From positions 1 to 64,000 of the forward strand of contig JBBROD010000005.1 of assembly GCA_038229715.1 (NCBI GenBank): a DNA stretch of 64,000 nt. Reading direction: 5' to 3'. Below are positions 35,634-44,062 of the stretch, piece by piece. The DNA comes from JANMES01 sp038229715 (GTDB taxonomy: Bacteria; Planctomycetota; Phycisphaerae; Tepidisphaerales; Tepidisphaeraceae). How positions within the stretch are numbered: the stretch's first letter is position 1; each line of letters starts with the position of its first letter. The translations under genes and the position numbers were made by a program. Below the pieces are notes generated by a model. The model saw nothing but the letters and a program-made list of their open reading frames with translations, was not told the origin of the DNA and ran no database searches.

Positions 35634-36491
35634 ATGATTCAACCGATTGTCATCGCCCCGACGTACAACAATGCACGCATGCTGGCTGCGGTGATGGACC
35701 ACATCGCCGCGCAAGGCTTGCCTGTGCTGGTGGTGAACGACGGAAGCACCGACGACACGGAAAACATCCTTCAGCGGTGGGTCGCCAATGCGAGCGGCGG
35801 CGCTCTGCGGCAGGTGGTGACGCATCCGGCCAACCGCGGCAAAGCCGACGCGCTGCGAACTGGCTTTGCCACAGCCATCGAGCAGGGATTCACGCACGCC
35901 ATCACCATCGATACCGACGGCCAACTCGATCCGGCGCAGATCGCCGACTTGCTCGCAGCAGCCAACGCATCTCCAGAGGCGCTGATCGTCGGCGATCGCG
36001 ATCAGACCGCATCGGACTATCCGAGCAAAAGCCGCGCCGGCCGGCGAATTTCAAACCTGATGGTGCGGATCGAAAGCGGCTTGGACGTTTCCGACAGCCA
36101 GTGCGGCTACCGCGTTTACCCGCTGGGGCGGCTGGCCAATTTGTCGTGTCACGTCGGCCGCTACGGATACGAAACCGAAATCCTCACCCGCTTCGCCTGG
36201 GCCGGCGGCGAGATGCGGCACGTGCCGGTCCGCTGTATCTACGACGTGCCCGGCGGGCGCATCAGCCATCTTCACCCGCGCAACGACACGCTCCGCGGGA
36301 TCGCCATGCACGCATGGCTGCTGGTGCGATCGCTGTTGCCGATCGGCGTGAAACGAATCGATGCGCCATCGCCACGCCCGACCGGGACGATCTGGCACCG
36401 CGCCATGCGGAAGTTGCGGCCGACGCGGGGAACGCCAGCACCTGTTGCGATCGACGAGCCGATCGCGGAAGCGTCGGACGTACGCGGATAG
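35634..36491 (+). CDS. ApeJ-like GT2 glycosyltransferase of the aryl-polyene-type cluster
   Basis: The 285-residue GT-A enzyme has VLVVNDGSTDDT, NRGKADALRTGF, the DxD loop THAITIDTDGQLD, and SDSQCGYRVYPLGRL. The CGYRVYPL motif and overall pattern resemble the N-terminal GT2 half of ApeJ/XanG-type proteins found in aryl-polyene clusters, where it is fused to a lipid acyltransferase. Here the acyltransferase is a separate gene (44059-45030). It may glycosylate or prime the lipid carrier of the pigment. The assignment to the cluster is inferred from motif and proximity; the ATG at 35634 directly precedes the conserved strand. Confidence 0.82.
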   Translation: MIQPIVIAPTYNNARMLAAVMDHIAAQGLPVLVVNDGSTDDTENILQRWVANASGGALRQVVTHPANRGKADALRTGFATAIEQGFTHAITIDTDGQLDPAQIADLLAAANASPEALIVGDRDQTASDYPSKSRAGRRISNLMVRIESGLDVSDSQCGYRVYPLGRLANLSCHVGRYGYETEILTRFAWAGGEMRHVPVRCIYDVPGGRISHLHPRNDTLRGIAMHAWLLVRSLLPIGVKRIDAPSPRPTGTIWHRAMRKLRPTRGTPAPVAIDEPIAEASDVRG

Positions 36492-36494
36492 CGC

Positions 36495-36759
36495 CGCCCG
36501 TATCACGGGTTTTTGGCTGGTGCTTATTGCGCAAAGCGATGGGAAACGATTGATAGCCGACATCTGAGCGTCGCGCGCACGGGCCTCCGGCTGCTTTGTC
36601 CAAATCATCCAAAACACGTCATGCTGAGGTACTCCGAAGCATCTCGGACACCGAATGCCGTTCGAGATTCGAGATCCTTCGGCGTACCTCAGGATGACGA
36701 TACTTGTGTGTTCGCGGGGGTTTGGACACAGCAGCCGGAGGCCCGTGATACGGGTGGCG
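36495..36759. repeat. Composite nested palindrome
   Basis: An outer element of the CACGGGCC family has a left part at 36495-36520, an inner left part GCACGGGCCTCCGGCTGC at 36577-36594 and a right part at 36731-36759. It is interrupted by a complete GTCATCCTGAGG-type element at 36617-36700. The nesting suggests that the second family inserted into the first. Confidence 0.85.
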
Positions 36760-36777
36760 TTTTTTCGCAATGCGCTG

Positions 36778-38343
36778 TTAGAGCGACGATTCCACGACAT
36801 GCCGCAGAACTTTCCCGGTCGCCGAATGCGGAAGCGTCGCGCGGATTTCGAATGCACGCGGCACTTTGTAGGCGCTCAGCTGCGATTTGGCGAACGCCCG
36901 CAGGTCGTCGATCGTTGGCGGGGAGGCCTGGTCGCGCGGGGTGACTACCGCCATCAGCCGGCTGACGGTTTCGCTCTGCCGCATCGGGACGACCACGCAC
37001 TCGGCCACGCGAGGGTGCTGGCAGAGCACGTTTTCCACCTCGAACGGGTTCACCTTCATCCCGCCGACGTCGATGAGCAGTTTAATGCGGCCGGTGATGA
37101 AGAGCCGGCCCGAGGCGTCGAGTTTGCCGAGATCGCCGGTGGGGAAGAAACCGTCGATGAGATCGGCGGGCACACCACCCGCTGAAGCGGGCGGACCGGC
37201 CAAGGCTTCGGCGGCTGGGAGATAGCCGTCGAACATCGACGCGGCGCGGATCGCGACGTGTCCTTCTTCACCCGTTGCGAGCGGGAGGTTGGTTGTCACG
37301 TTCAGGATGTGAATCTCCACGCCAGCCATCGGCTTGCCCACGCTGGCGGAGTCGAACGACGATTCGTTTGGGTCGTTGAACGTGACCGAGCCGATCTCCG
37401 TCGCGCCGTACAGCTGTGTGACGCGAACGTTGAACCGCGCGGCGAAGCGGTCCGTCACCGATGTCGGCAGCGGCGCACCGGCGGAATACGCTGTGCGCAG
37501 CGAGCGGATCGGCAGGGCGTCGCTGACGTTGGCCAGCAATTCAAACATCGCCGGCACGCCGGGGAAGATGGTGATTTGGTTGCCGGCCAATTCGGTCAGC
37601 ACCGTCGGCACATCGAGCCCGCGCACCAGATGCACAGTGCTGCCGGCCCAGATCGGCGCGAGCAGGCCGTGCTCCAGCCCGTAGGAATGCGTCAACGGCA
37701 CGGCGGCCAAGACGTGATCGTCGCGGGTAAACCCGACGGCATCCGCCATCGCGGCGGAAACCGAATCAAGCGAACGCCAGCTCCGGCGTACGATCTTCGG
37801 CAACCCCGTCGTGCCCGACGACTGCAGCAGCAGCGACGGTTTGGCCCGCTCTCCCGCCGGGAGAGGGTTAGGGTGAGGGGCAGGGTGCGTCACCTTCACT
37901 GAAGGTTTTGATGAAGCGAGCGCCGCCTGCCCCTCACCCCAGCCCTCTCCCGAAGGGAGAGGGAGCGCGATCACCGCCGGCCGGTGTTGTGCGAGGATCT
38001 GGCAAGCGCGATCGTGCCCGATCAGCGCGACTGCACCCGCCTGGTCCGCTGCCCGAAGCAGTTCGGCTTCGGCGATCTCGGCCGACACCGGGAAAACATC
38101 GCACCCCGAAGCCAGGATGCCGAGGAACGCAACCGGGTATTCGATCTGATTGGCCGCGCATAGCATCACCACGCCGCCGGCGGGGAACGCGCTCGCCAGT
38201 CGCCGGCCGAGCGCGGTGACGCGATCCGCCAGCGTACGCCACGTCAGCGACTGATGGTTCCCCGCATCGCGATACGCCACCGCGCCCGGCCGATCAGCGG
38301 CGTGGGCGGCGAGGCGATCGAGCAACTGCAGGGAGTCCGGCAT
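36778..38343 (-). CDS. Acyl-CoA/aryl-ACP ligase (AMP-binding)
   Basis: The 521-residue ANL-family enzyme activates a carboxylic acid as acyl-AMP. Core motifs are the P-loop SSGTTGLPKIV (about 175-185), YGATEIGSV, FFPTGDLGKL, RIKLLIDVGGMKVNP and the catalytic lysine in SATGKVLRH. In aryl-polyene clusters such a ligase loads the aryl starter onto ACP. Two repeats are inserted in frame: residues about 127-167 (LPLPSGEGWGEG to HPNPLPAGERA) just before the P-loop, and PPASAGGVPA near residues 381-391. The start at 38343 removes a long non-conserved upstream extension. It is divergent from the GNAT gene. Confidence 0.88.
   Translation of the reverse strand: MPDSLQLLDRLAAHAADRPGAVAYRDAGNHQSLTWRTLADRVTALGRRLASAFPAGGVVMLCAANQIEYPVAFLGILASGCDVFPVSAEIAEAELLRAADQAGAVALIGHDRACQILAQHRPAVIALPLPSGEGWGEGQAALASSKPSVKVTHPAPHPNPLPAGERAKPSLLLQSSGTTGLPKIVRRSWRSLDSVSAAMADAVGFTRDDHVLAAVPLTHSYGLEHGLLAPIWAGSTVHLVRGLDVPTVLTELAGNQITIFPGVPAMFELLANVSDALPIRSLRTAYSAGAPLPTSVTDRFAARFNVRVTQLYGATEIGSVTFNDPNESSFDSASVGKPMAGVEIHILNVTTNLPLATGEEGHVAIRAASMFDGYLPAAEALAGPPASAGGVPADLIDGFFPTGDLGKLDASGRLFITGRIKLLIDVGGMKVNPFEVENVLCQHPRVAECVVVPMRQSETVSRLMAVVTPRDQASPPTIDDLRAFAKSQLSAYKVPRAFEIRATLPHSATGKVLRHVVESSL
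37178..37191. repeat. CCCGCTGAAGCGGG element inside the ligase gene
   Basis: The 14-base palindrome plus GCGGACCGGCCAAGGC flank is read in frame as GPPASAGG in the acyl-CoA ligase. It matches the element in the GT2 gene at 30395. Confidence 0.78.
37844..37963. repeat. In-frame CCCTCTCCC/GGGAGAGGG element in the ligase gene
   Basis: Left arm 37844-37885 (CTCTCCCGCCGGGAGAGGG then TTAGGGTGAGGGGC) pairs with right arm 37927-37963 (GCCCCTCACCCCAGCCCTCT...). Each arm contains its own hairpin. The element adds about 40 residues to the ligase without a frameshift. Confidence 0.92.
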
Positions 38344-38458
38344 CACGGCTAAGAGTTTAGAGGTTTTTCCCGCGACGTGTAGTGTCGCCACACGCGCGGC
38401 CCTCGCCCGTTGGTGCGGTGAGTTCGAGACGGTATCGTAACCGATTGAAAGGAAGCCG

Positions 38459-39010
38459 ATGACCCTTACCCTGCGCCCCGCAACGCCCGCCGACGGACCG
38501 GCTGTTGCAGACATCTACACATATTACGTCACCGAAACCGCCATCACGTTCGACGAAACCCCACTCACGGGCGAAGCGATGAGCCAGCGGATCGCCGAAA
38601 CGTTGCCGAAGTTTCCGTATCTGGTGGCGGTTGACGATCAAAGCGCCGTCATCGGCTACGCGTTCGCAACGTCTCATCGGCCGCGGGAGTCGTTTCGGTG
38701 GTCTGTCGATACCGCGATCTACGTCGCACCGACCGAACGGCGGCAGGGCATCGGCTCGGCGCTCTACGGCCGGCTGATCCCAATGCTGGCGGCGCAAGGG
38801 TTCGCACGAGCCTACGCGGGCATCACGCTGCCGAACCTGCCGAGCGTGGCGCTGCACGAGCGGATGGGTTTCAAACCGATCGCAACGTACCGCGCCGTCG
38901 GCTACAAGCTCGGCCTCTGGCGCGACGTCGGCTGGTGGGAACTCCCGCTGATCGCCGAACTCCCGGTTCGGCCGACGGAACCAGTGGATTGGGTGTGGAA
39001 AGAAAGATAA
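38459..39010 (+). CDS. GNAT acetyltransferase, phosphinothricin acetyltransferase-like
   Basis: The 183-residue protein matches the Pat/MddA subgroup of GNAT enzymes: TLRPATPADGPAVADIYTYYV, ITFDETPLTGEAM, the acetyl-CoA loop ERRQGIGSALYGRL, and NLPSVALHERMGFKPIATYRAVGYKLGLW near the end. Members N-acetylate phosphinothricin or, more often, methionine sulfone/sulfoximine-type amino acids. The stop codon's last base is the first base of a 32-bp inverted repeat. It is divergent from the ligase and probably unrelated to the pigment cluster. Confidence 0.88.
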   Translation: MTLTLRPATPADGPAVADIYTYYVTETAITFDETPLTGEAMSQRIAETLPKFPYLVAVDDQSAVIGYAFATSHRPRESFRWSVDTAIYVAPTERRQGIGSALYGRLIPMLAAQGFARAYAGITLPNLPSVALHERMGFKPIATYRAVGYKLGLWRDVGWWELPLIAELPVRPTEPVDWVWKER

Positions 39011-39096
39011 TCGTCCACGAATAACACGAATCTACACGAATGGTTTTTACGAATGGTTTTTCCTATTCGTGTAGATTCGTGTTATTCGTGGACGAT
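39010..39096. repeat. Perfect 32-bp inverted repeat of CACGAAT units
   Basis: Arms 39010-39041 and 39065-39096 are perfect complements built of ACACGAAT-type units. The loop itself contains a short direct repeat (ACGAATGGTTTTT). It lies between the convergent GNAT and halogenase-like genes. Confidence 0.95.
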
Positions 39097-39117
39097 TTTC
39101 CTGCCTCGCAAAATGGC

Positions 39118-40440
39118 TCACGCCACTGCAGCCGGTTCCATCTCATGCACGGGTTCGTACACCCACGGCATTTCAACCGCCGTCTCCGACTTCAGCGAGC
39201 AGACCGGGCGCTTCGGGGCGATGCCCCAATGGTCCTGCAGCCACATGCTGAACCAGAAAAACTGCAGCCGCCAGCGGAGTTTCCACGCCGGTTTGGGGAA
39301 CACATGCCCAGCCAGCACCGCGAAAATCGCGTTGTGTACTTGCAGCGGGCCTTGCCCTTCCATGAACAGTTCGCGGAAGGATTTGCGGTAGTAGTTTTTG
39401 ATGATCGCCCAGAACGGCGCGGTGCTGTCCTTGATCATCCGGCCGTACACCTTGCGGGATTTTTTCGCGTTCCGCGTGCCGTCGAACATGCCGATCGTGT
39501 GCTTGGCCGCCTCCATCCCGCCGTACATCGCCAGCGTCACGCCGGTGGAAAAAATCGGATCGAGGAAGCACCCGGCGTCGCCGACCATGAAGTACCCGGG
39601 CCCGGCGAACGGCTTGCAGGTGTAGCTGAAGTCGGCCAGCACCTGATTATTCTCCGGGCCGGTGGCGTTCTTCATCCGCAACTGCAACTGCGGGCAACGT
39701 TCCATCGCCCACTTGAGCAGCCGGTTCGGCGGGACGTTAATATCCTTCACAAAGCTCGGGCGGGTGGTGAAGCCGATGCTCATCTTGGTTTCGGTCAGCG
39801 GGATCAGCCAGAACCATCCTTCATCGCACATGAAAATCGTCGGGTGACGATCGGGCGTGCTGGTATCAACGTTCTCGAAGTGTGCGAAGTACGCCACCTT
39901 CTGCAATTCCGGGTCGTCGAAGTTCCTGCGCTGCTTGAGGTGCCGCCCGACCACCGTGCCGTGCCCGGAGGCGTCGAGAATCATCCGCCCTTTGATCGTG
40001 CGACCTTCGACGGCCACTTCCACGTCATTTTCTTCGAGCTTCAGGATTTCTTTCACCGGCGCGTTCTCGTACACCTCCGCGCCAGCCACGCGGGCCTGCT
40101 CGGTCAGCATTTTGTCAAAATGACAGCGCTCGATGTTGAACACCGGCACCGTTTTCACCAGCGCCTGCGAGAAGTAGAACCGCATCGCCCGCGGGTCATT
40201 GCCGATGCAGAACTCCGCCCCGACTTTGGGCACGTGCGGGAGCTTGCGCATCTCTTCGGTCAGATTCAGCTCTTCGAGAATCTCCATCAGCTTGGGCAAA
40301 AGCGTTTCGCCGATATGGAACTTGGGATGTTGGGATTTTTCCAGAACGCAGACTTTGAGCCCCGCCCGCGCCGCGACCATCGCCGCCGTCGATCCACCGG
40401 GGCCGGCGCCGATCACGATCACGTCGTATTTATCATTCAT
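39118..40440 (-). CDS. Flavin-dependent halogenase-like oxidoreductase
   Basis: The 440-residue FAD protein has an N-terminal GAGPGGS dinucleotide motif (residues 11-17), FHIGETLLP (41-49), a lysine in PKVGAEF (Lys72) at the position of the catalytic lysine of phenolic halogenases, and WFWLIP at 209-214, matching the halogenase signature WxWxIP. The FAD region GDAGCFLDPIFSTG lies near residue 290. Xanthomonadins and flexirubins are halogenated aryl polyenes, so the context supports a halogenase. A reductase or monooxygenase of the same superfamily remains possible. AGAGG precedes the ATG at good spacing. Forty bases separate it from the upstream chorismatase stop, suggesting an operon. Confidence 0.8.
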   Translation of the reverse strand: MNDKYDVIVIGAGPGGSTAAMVAARAGLKVCVLEKSQHPKFHIGETLLPKLMEILEELNLTEEMRKLPHVPKVGAEFCIGNDPRAMRFYFSQALVKTVPVFNIERCHFDKMLTEQARVAGAEVYENAPVKEILKLEENDVEVAVEGRTIKGRMILDASGHGTVVGRHLKQRRNFDDPELQKVAYFAHFENVDTSTPDRHPTIFMCDEGWFWLIPLTETKMSIGFTTRPSFVKDINVPPNRLLKWAMERCPQLQLRMKNATGPENNQVLADFSYTCKPFAGPGYFMVGDAGCFLDPIFSTGVTLAMYGGMEAAKHTIGMFDGTRNAKKSRKVYGRMIKDSTAPFWAIIKNYYRKSFRELFMEGQGPLQVHNAIFAVLAGHVFPKPAWKLRWRLQFFWFSMWLQDHWGIAPKRPVCSLKSETAVEMPWVYEPVHEMEPAAVA

Positions 40441-40480
40441 ATCCGCACCTCTTCGTCGCTTCGTGACTATTCTTGGTCTA

Positions 40481-41398
40481 TTAGCTCAATCTTGCCACGC
40501 CTTCGATTTCTACCAGCAATTCACTACGACACAGATCGGCCAGCATCAACTGCGGGCGGGCGGTTTTAGGAAACGCGTCGGCCGCCAGTTTGAGGATCAT
40601 AGCCGCGTCGCGCTTGCGGGGATGGTAAATCCGTACTTCGCTGAACGCCGCCAGCGGATTCCCGCTCGCGCCGGCAGCCGTCACCAGGCTGGCGAGGTTC
40701 GCGAGCGTCTCCCGGAACTGCCCGGCCAGTTGGTTGCGGTGGACCGTCTGCTCACCGGCGATGCTCGCGGTACCGCCGACGAGGACCGATCGGCCCGTCG
40801 GCAGCAGATCGTTTACGATCGTCGCCCGCGCGAAGCACGGCGGCAGCGGGCCGTACCGCTTGCTGTAACGGAACGCGGGAATCTGCCGCGGGTTCTCGAT
40901 CGCCTTGCCCGCCGCCGTGGCCGCCAGACAGTGCACCACCAGATCGCGCCCGGTGTGCCCGACGCCCGACGCCGTCGCAACGCGCCCGCTGAGTTGGTCG
41001 CTCCCGCCGAACCATTCGCAGAAGGCTTTGAACCGCCCGGCGTTAAAAACCATGTAGCGGTCGCGGTCGCCATCCATGGCGTGATGAATCGAGGGGATGT
41101 AATTCCAAAATCGCACAGGGATGTTGGCCGGGTGCGTCGAAAGCGCCCGGCGGATGAGTTTGTAGGTTTGAACCGTAATCCGCTCAAACGCCGCCGCATC
41201 CAGATCAGCGGCACCAATGGCGCGGACGCTCACCAGCGTTGCGTGATCGTTGGCGCGGGTGACGAGTAAGGTGCCGTCAATGGTCTGCTGCGACGCCCGC
41301 ACATCGGCCAGCAATTCGCTCGCCCAGTGCGGCGGCAATAGTTCGTCAGCGGGCTTCCACGCGGAGGGGGCGATCGATAACGCTTGCGACATGCTCAT
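40481..41398 (-). CDS. Chorismatase, FkbO/Hyg5/XanB2 family
   Basis: The 305-residue protein carries the family signature in order: VRFWNYIPSI, DRYMVFNAGRFKAF, IENPRQIPAFRYSKRYGPLPP, FARA, GGTASIAGEQTVH and QFRETLANL. These enzymes hydrolyse or lyse chorismate to hydroxybenzoates (XanB2, Hyg5) or a dihydroxycyclohexadiene acid (FkbO). XanB2 supplies the 3-hydroxybenzoate starter of xanthomonadin. The residues that separate subtypes could not be assigned with certainty, so the product is left open. The start is ATG 41398, with 41392 as an alternative. It lies between the KS-CLF and halogenase-like genes on the same strand. Confidence 0.88.
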   Translation of the reverse strand: MSMSQALSIAPSAWKPADELLPPHWASELLADVRASQQTIDGTLLVTRANDHATLVSVRAIGAADLDAAAFERITVQTYKLIRRALSTHPANIPVRFWNYIPSIHHAMDGDRDRYMVFNAGRFKAFCEWFGGSDQLSGRVATASGVGHTGRDLVVHCLAATAAGKAIENPRQIPAFRYSKRYGPLPPCFARATIVNDLLPTGRSVLVGGTASIAGEQTVHRNQLAGQFRETLANLASLVTAAGASGNPLAAFSEVRIYHPRKRDAAMILKLAADAFPKTARPQLMLADLCRSELLVEIEGVARLS

Positions 41399-41464
41399 GA
41401 AAGACAAACCACGGGCCAACGTGTTAGTTCCCAATCCTCGGATTATTACGGCACTCGCGCGCTA

Positions 41465-44062
41465 TCACAAGATCATTATGTTCACGCCGCTGGCGATCCC
41501 AGTCGGGTCGCTGCAGAGGGCGGCGAAGCGGTCGATCTTCTCCGACCCGTCCGCCGGGCACATGCTGCCGAGGCCGGTGGGATAGCTCAGCAGCCGCGGC
41601 AACCTTTTGGCGGCGAGGACGGCGGCGATGCCCATCAGCGGTGTGGCGCTGAACGTCTCGGCGATGTATCCCGCGATCGAGCTGACGGATTTCACGCCAG
41701 CTTGTGATAGCGCGGCAGCTTCCAGCTGATCGAGCCAAACCCCCGCGGCGGAACTCATGACCGCCGGCGGTGCGTCGATCCTCTTCAGCAACTCGGCGAG
41801 GGACGACGCAAGGCGTTTTCGATCGCCGCGGACGAAACCGGCGTGCGTGATTCGGCCGATCGGTTTCCCGCCGCGGGCTTCGACCGCCGACTTCGATTCA
41901 AGCACGATCGCCGCCGCGCCGCCGGCGCAGAGGAAGCCTCCATCGCCGGCGAACGCGCCGCTCGGCTCGCCTTTGCACGCCAAGCCGCAGTGTTGATACG
42001 CCTTGCGGACGATGTCGAATTCTTCTTCGCCCGCGCCGACGATCGCGCGGTCCCACTCGCCGCTGGCGATTCGCGCAGCGGCCAGCGCCAGCGCATCCAG
42101 CCCGGCGGTCCGCGTGCCGATCACGGATTGGCAGGCGCCTTTGAGTCCGAGCATCAAACTGATGTGCGCAGCGCCGGCGTTGGGCACGCCCTCGGCGAAG
42201 AGCATGGGGTTCGCGCCCATCACGCCTTCGCGAACGATCTGCTCGTAGTAGTTGTAGCTGTAGTTGGCCGATCCGTGGGCCGAGCCGAGGATGGCGCTGA
42301 ACTGCGCCGCCAGATCACCGAGCTCGCCGATGCCCGCATCGCGGATCGCCAGCGTGGCAGAGGCGAGTTGGAGTTTGACGTAATCGCTCAGCCGGCGGAC
42401 GCGGCGGGCGTTGAGCAAGCCCTCAAGGGCGGCATCGCCGATCGGCTCAGTCAGCGCCGCGGCGGGCGGAGGGTTTTGCAGACGGTGGAGCAGTCCCTCG
42501 CGCCCAACGACACCCGGCGCGATCACACCCACGCCGGTGATGAACACTTCTCGCGCGAATGGGGCGTCCGGTCCCTCTCCCCGGAGGGGAGAGGTTAGGT
42601 GAGGGGCGGAACGCTCAATCAACAATGGGCGTTGATTCGCTTCATCGCGGTTTACCGGAGACGGATTTGCTAACGTTAGCGATTCGTCACCGGACGTTTC
42701 TCCCCTCACCCCGGCCCTCTCCCCGCTGGGGAGAGGGAGAGAAAGCACCACGCACGTGTTCGCGCCGCCGAAGCCTAGCGAGGTGTTTAGCGTCGCGCGG
42801 ATTTTCGCGGGCTTAGGGTTGCCGACGGATACGTTCAGTCCCGCGAACTCGATATCCGCCGCGGTGATGTTGGCGCACGCGGGGACGATCTGGTCGCGGA
42901 GCGCGAGGGCTGACAAGATCAACTCCACCGCCCCGGCGCCGCCGAGGGTGTGGCCGAGGTGGCTCTTGAAGCCGACGACGGGCACGCGCGGCAGGTCCGC
43001 GCCGAACGTTCGGGACAGCGCCGCAAATTCACCGGCGTCGTTGTCGGGAGTACCCGTGGCGTGGGCGGCGATCATATCGATGCTGGCCGGCGTAAGGTTC
43101 GCCCGTCGCAACGCGGCGGCCATCGCGCGGGCGGCGCCGTCGCCTTCAGGGTGCGGCTGGGTGAGGTGATGCGCGTCGGCCGACTCGCCCCAGCCGAGGA
43201 TTTGGGCGATCGGCGAATGTCCGCGCGCGGCGGCGTCGCCGGCGCGCTCGAGGATCACGATGCCGTAACCTTCAGCCAGTTTCATCCCCTTGCGGTCCTT
43301 GCTGAACGGCCGCAGCGGGCCCTCGGCCACCAGGCGGAGCGCGTTAAATCCGCCGTAGACGTACTCGCTGATCGTGTCGTACCCGCCGGCGATGACGCAG
43401 TCGGCCTGGCCGGTCTGCAGCAGCGTCACCGCCATCGCGATGCTCCCGAGGGACGATGAGCAGGCGCTGCAGATCGTCAGCCCCGCGCCACCGAACGGCA
43501 AACCCTCGGCGGCCAGCTTGAGGGTCGCGCCGGCGGGGAAGTTGACGAGCTTGCCGAAATCGCCGGTCCGCAAAAAATCGCCGCCGCTGCGGATGCCGTG
43601 CAGCGTCGTGCCGAGCAGAATCGTGCAGCGCGAGCGGTCGTACGGCATGGATTCCGTCAGCCCCGCGTCGGCGATTGCGGCGGAGATCGTCCAGCGAAGA
43701 TACCGCGCCTCGCGCGGCAGATCAGCCGCGAAGTCGGCGGGGAGATCGAGCGACTGCGATCCGTCCTTACCCGGCGGCAACGGCGATTCCATCGCGCTCA
43801 TCGGCCCGAAGTTGCTCTTGGCGGCCAGCACCGATTGCCAGGTGGATTCGCGATCCAAGCCGAGGCTGGTTGTAAGCGAGCAGCCGGTGATGACGATGGC
43901 GTCGTTGAACCCTCGCCCGGTACGCCGGGAGAGGGCAGGGTGAGGGTTTTGTTGATTGTCAGGGTTGTTTGAGGAACCGGCGGAACCCTCACCCCCGCCC
44001 TCTCCCGGCGTACCGGGCGAGGGAGTGTGGTTAGCGGCAGATGGAGCGGAATCTGGGCTCAT
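41465..44062 (-). CDS. Fused ketosynthase and chain-length-factor-like protein
   Basis: The 865-residue protein is two FabF-type domains in one chain. Domain 1 (about 54-440) has a complete triad: Cys201 in SACSSS, His334 in HATGTPDND and His371 in KSHLGHT. Domain 2 (about 504-865) is degenerate: the active Cys is Arg651 (IGTRTAGLDA) and the HGTGT region is lost, as in KS-beta chain-length factors. Such pairs are normally separate genes. Two palindromic repeats are in frame, at residues about 13-50 and in the interdomain linker 441-503. ATG 44062 overlaps the stop of the acyltransferase (ATGA). It probably builds the polyene chain. Confidence 0.88.
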   Translation of the reverse strand: MSPDSAPSAANHTPSPGTPGEGGGEGSAGSSNNPDNQQNPHPALSRRTGRGFNDAIVITGCSLTTSLGLDRESTWQSVLAAKSNFGPMSAMESPLPPGKDGSQSLDLPADFAADLPREARYLRWTISAAIADAGLTESMPYDRSRCTILLGTTLHGIRSGGDFLRTGDFGKLVNFPAGATLKLAAEGLPFGGAGLTICSACSSSLGSIAMAVTLLQTGQADCVIAGGYDTISEYVYGGFNALRLVAEGPLRPFSKDRKGMKLAEGYGIVILERAGDAAARGHSPIAQILGWGESADAHHLTQPHPEGDGAARAMAAALRRANLTPASIDMIAAHATGTPDNDAGEFAALSRTFGADLPRVPVVGFKSHLGHTLGGAGAVELILSALALRDQIVPACANITAADIEFAGLNVSVGNPKPAKIRATLNTSLGFGGANTCVVLSLPLPSGERAGVRGETSGDESLTLANPSPVNRDEANQRPLLIERSAPHLTSPLRGEGPDAPFAREVFITGVGVIAPGVVGREGLLHRLQNPPPAAALTEPIGDAALEGLLNARRVRRLSDYVKLQLASATLAIRDAGIGELGDLAAQFSAILGSAHGSANYSYNYYEQIVREGVMGANPMLFAEGVPNAGAAHISLMLGLKGACQSVIGTRTAGLDALALAAARIASGEWDRAIVGAGEEEFDIVRKAYQHCGLACKGEPSGAFAGDGGFLCAGGAAAIVLESKSAVEARGGKPIGRITHAGFVRGDRKRLASSLAELLKRIDAPPAVMSSAAGVWLDQLEAAALSQAGVKSVSSIAGYIAETFSATPLMGIAAVLAAKRLPRLLSYPTGLGSMCPADGSEKIDRFAALCSDPTGIASGVNIMIL
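42570..42738. repeat. CCTCTCCCC element forming the KS-CLF linker
   Basis: Left arm 42570-42612 and right arm 42697-42738 are inverted copies of the CCTCTCCCC-GGGGAGAGG plus GTGAGGGG unit, with a unique middle of about 85 bases. The element sits exactly between the two ketosynthase domains and is translated through. Confidence 0.93.
43911..44023. repeat. CCCTCGCCCGGTAC element in the KS N-terminus
   Basis: Left arm 43911-43955 and right arm 43984-44023 form a long inverted pair of the GGGAGAGGG/GGGTGAGGG family, in frame near the start of the ketosynthase gene. It encodes SPGTPGEGGGEG and NPHPALSRRTGRG. Confidence 0.93.

Noticed and set aside
39040..40569. 509-codon plus-strand frame opposite the halogenase-like gene
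   Set aside because: The minus-strand frame has FAD and WxWxIP motifs; the plus frame is a His/Arg-rich shadow beginning within an inverted repeat.
41465..44062. Ladderane-type cluster, as in anammox planctomycetes
   Set aside because: No radical SAM or phytoene-desaturase-type genes are present, while a chorismatase and an AMP ligase are, which favours an aryl polyene-like pathway.
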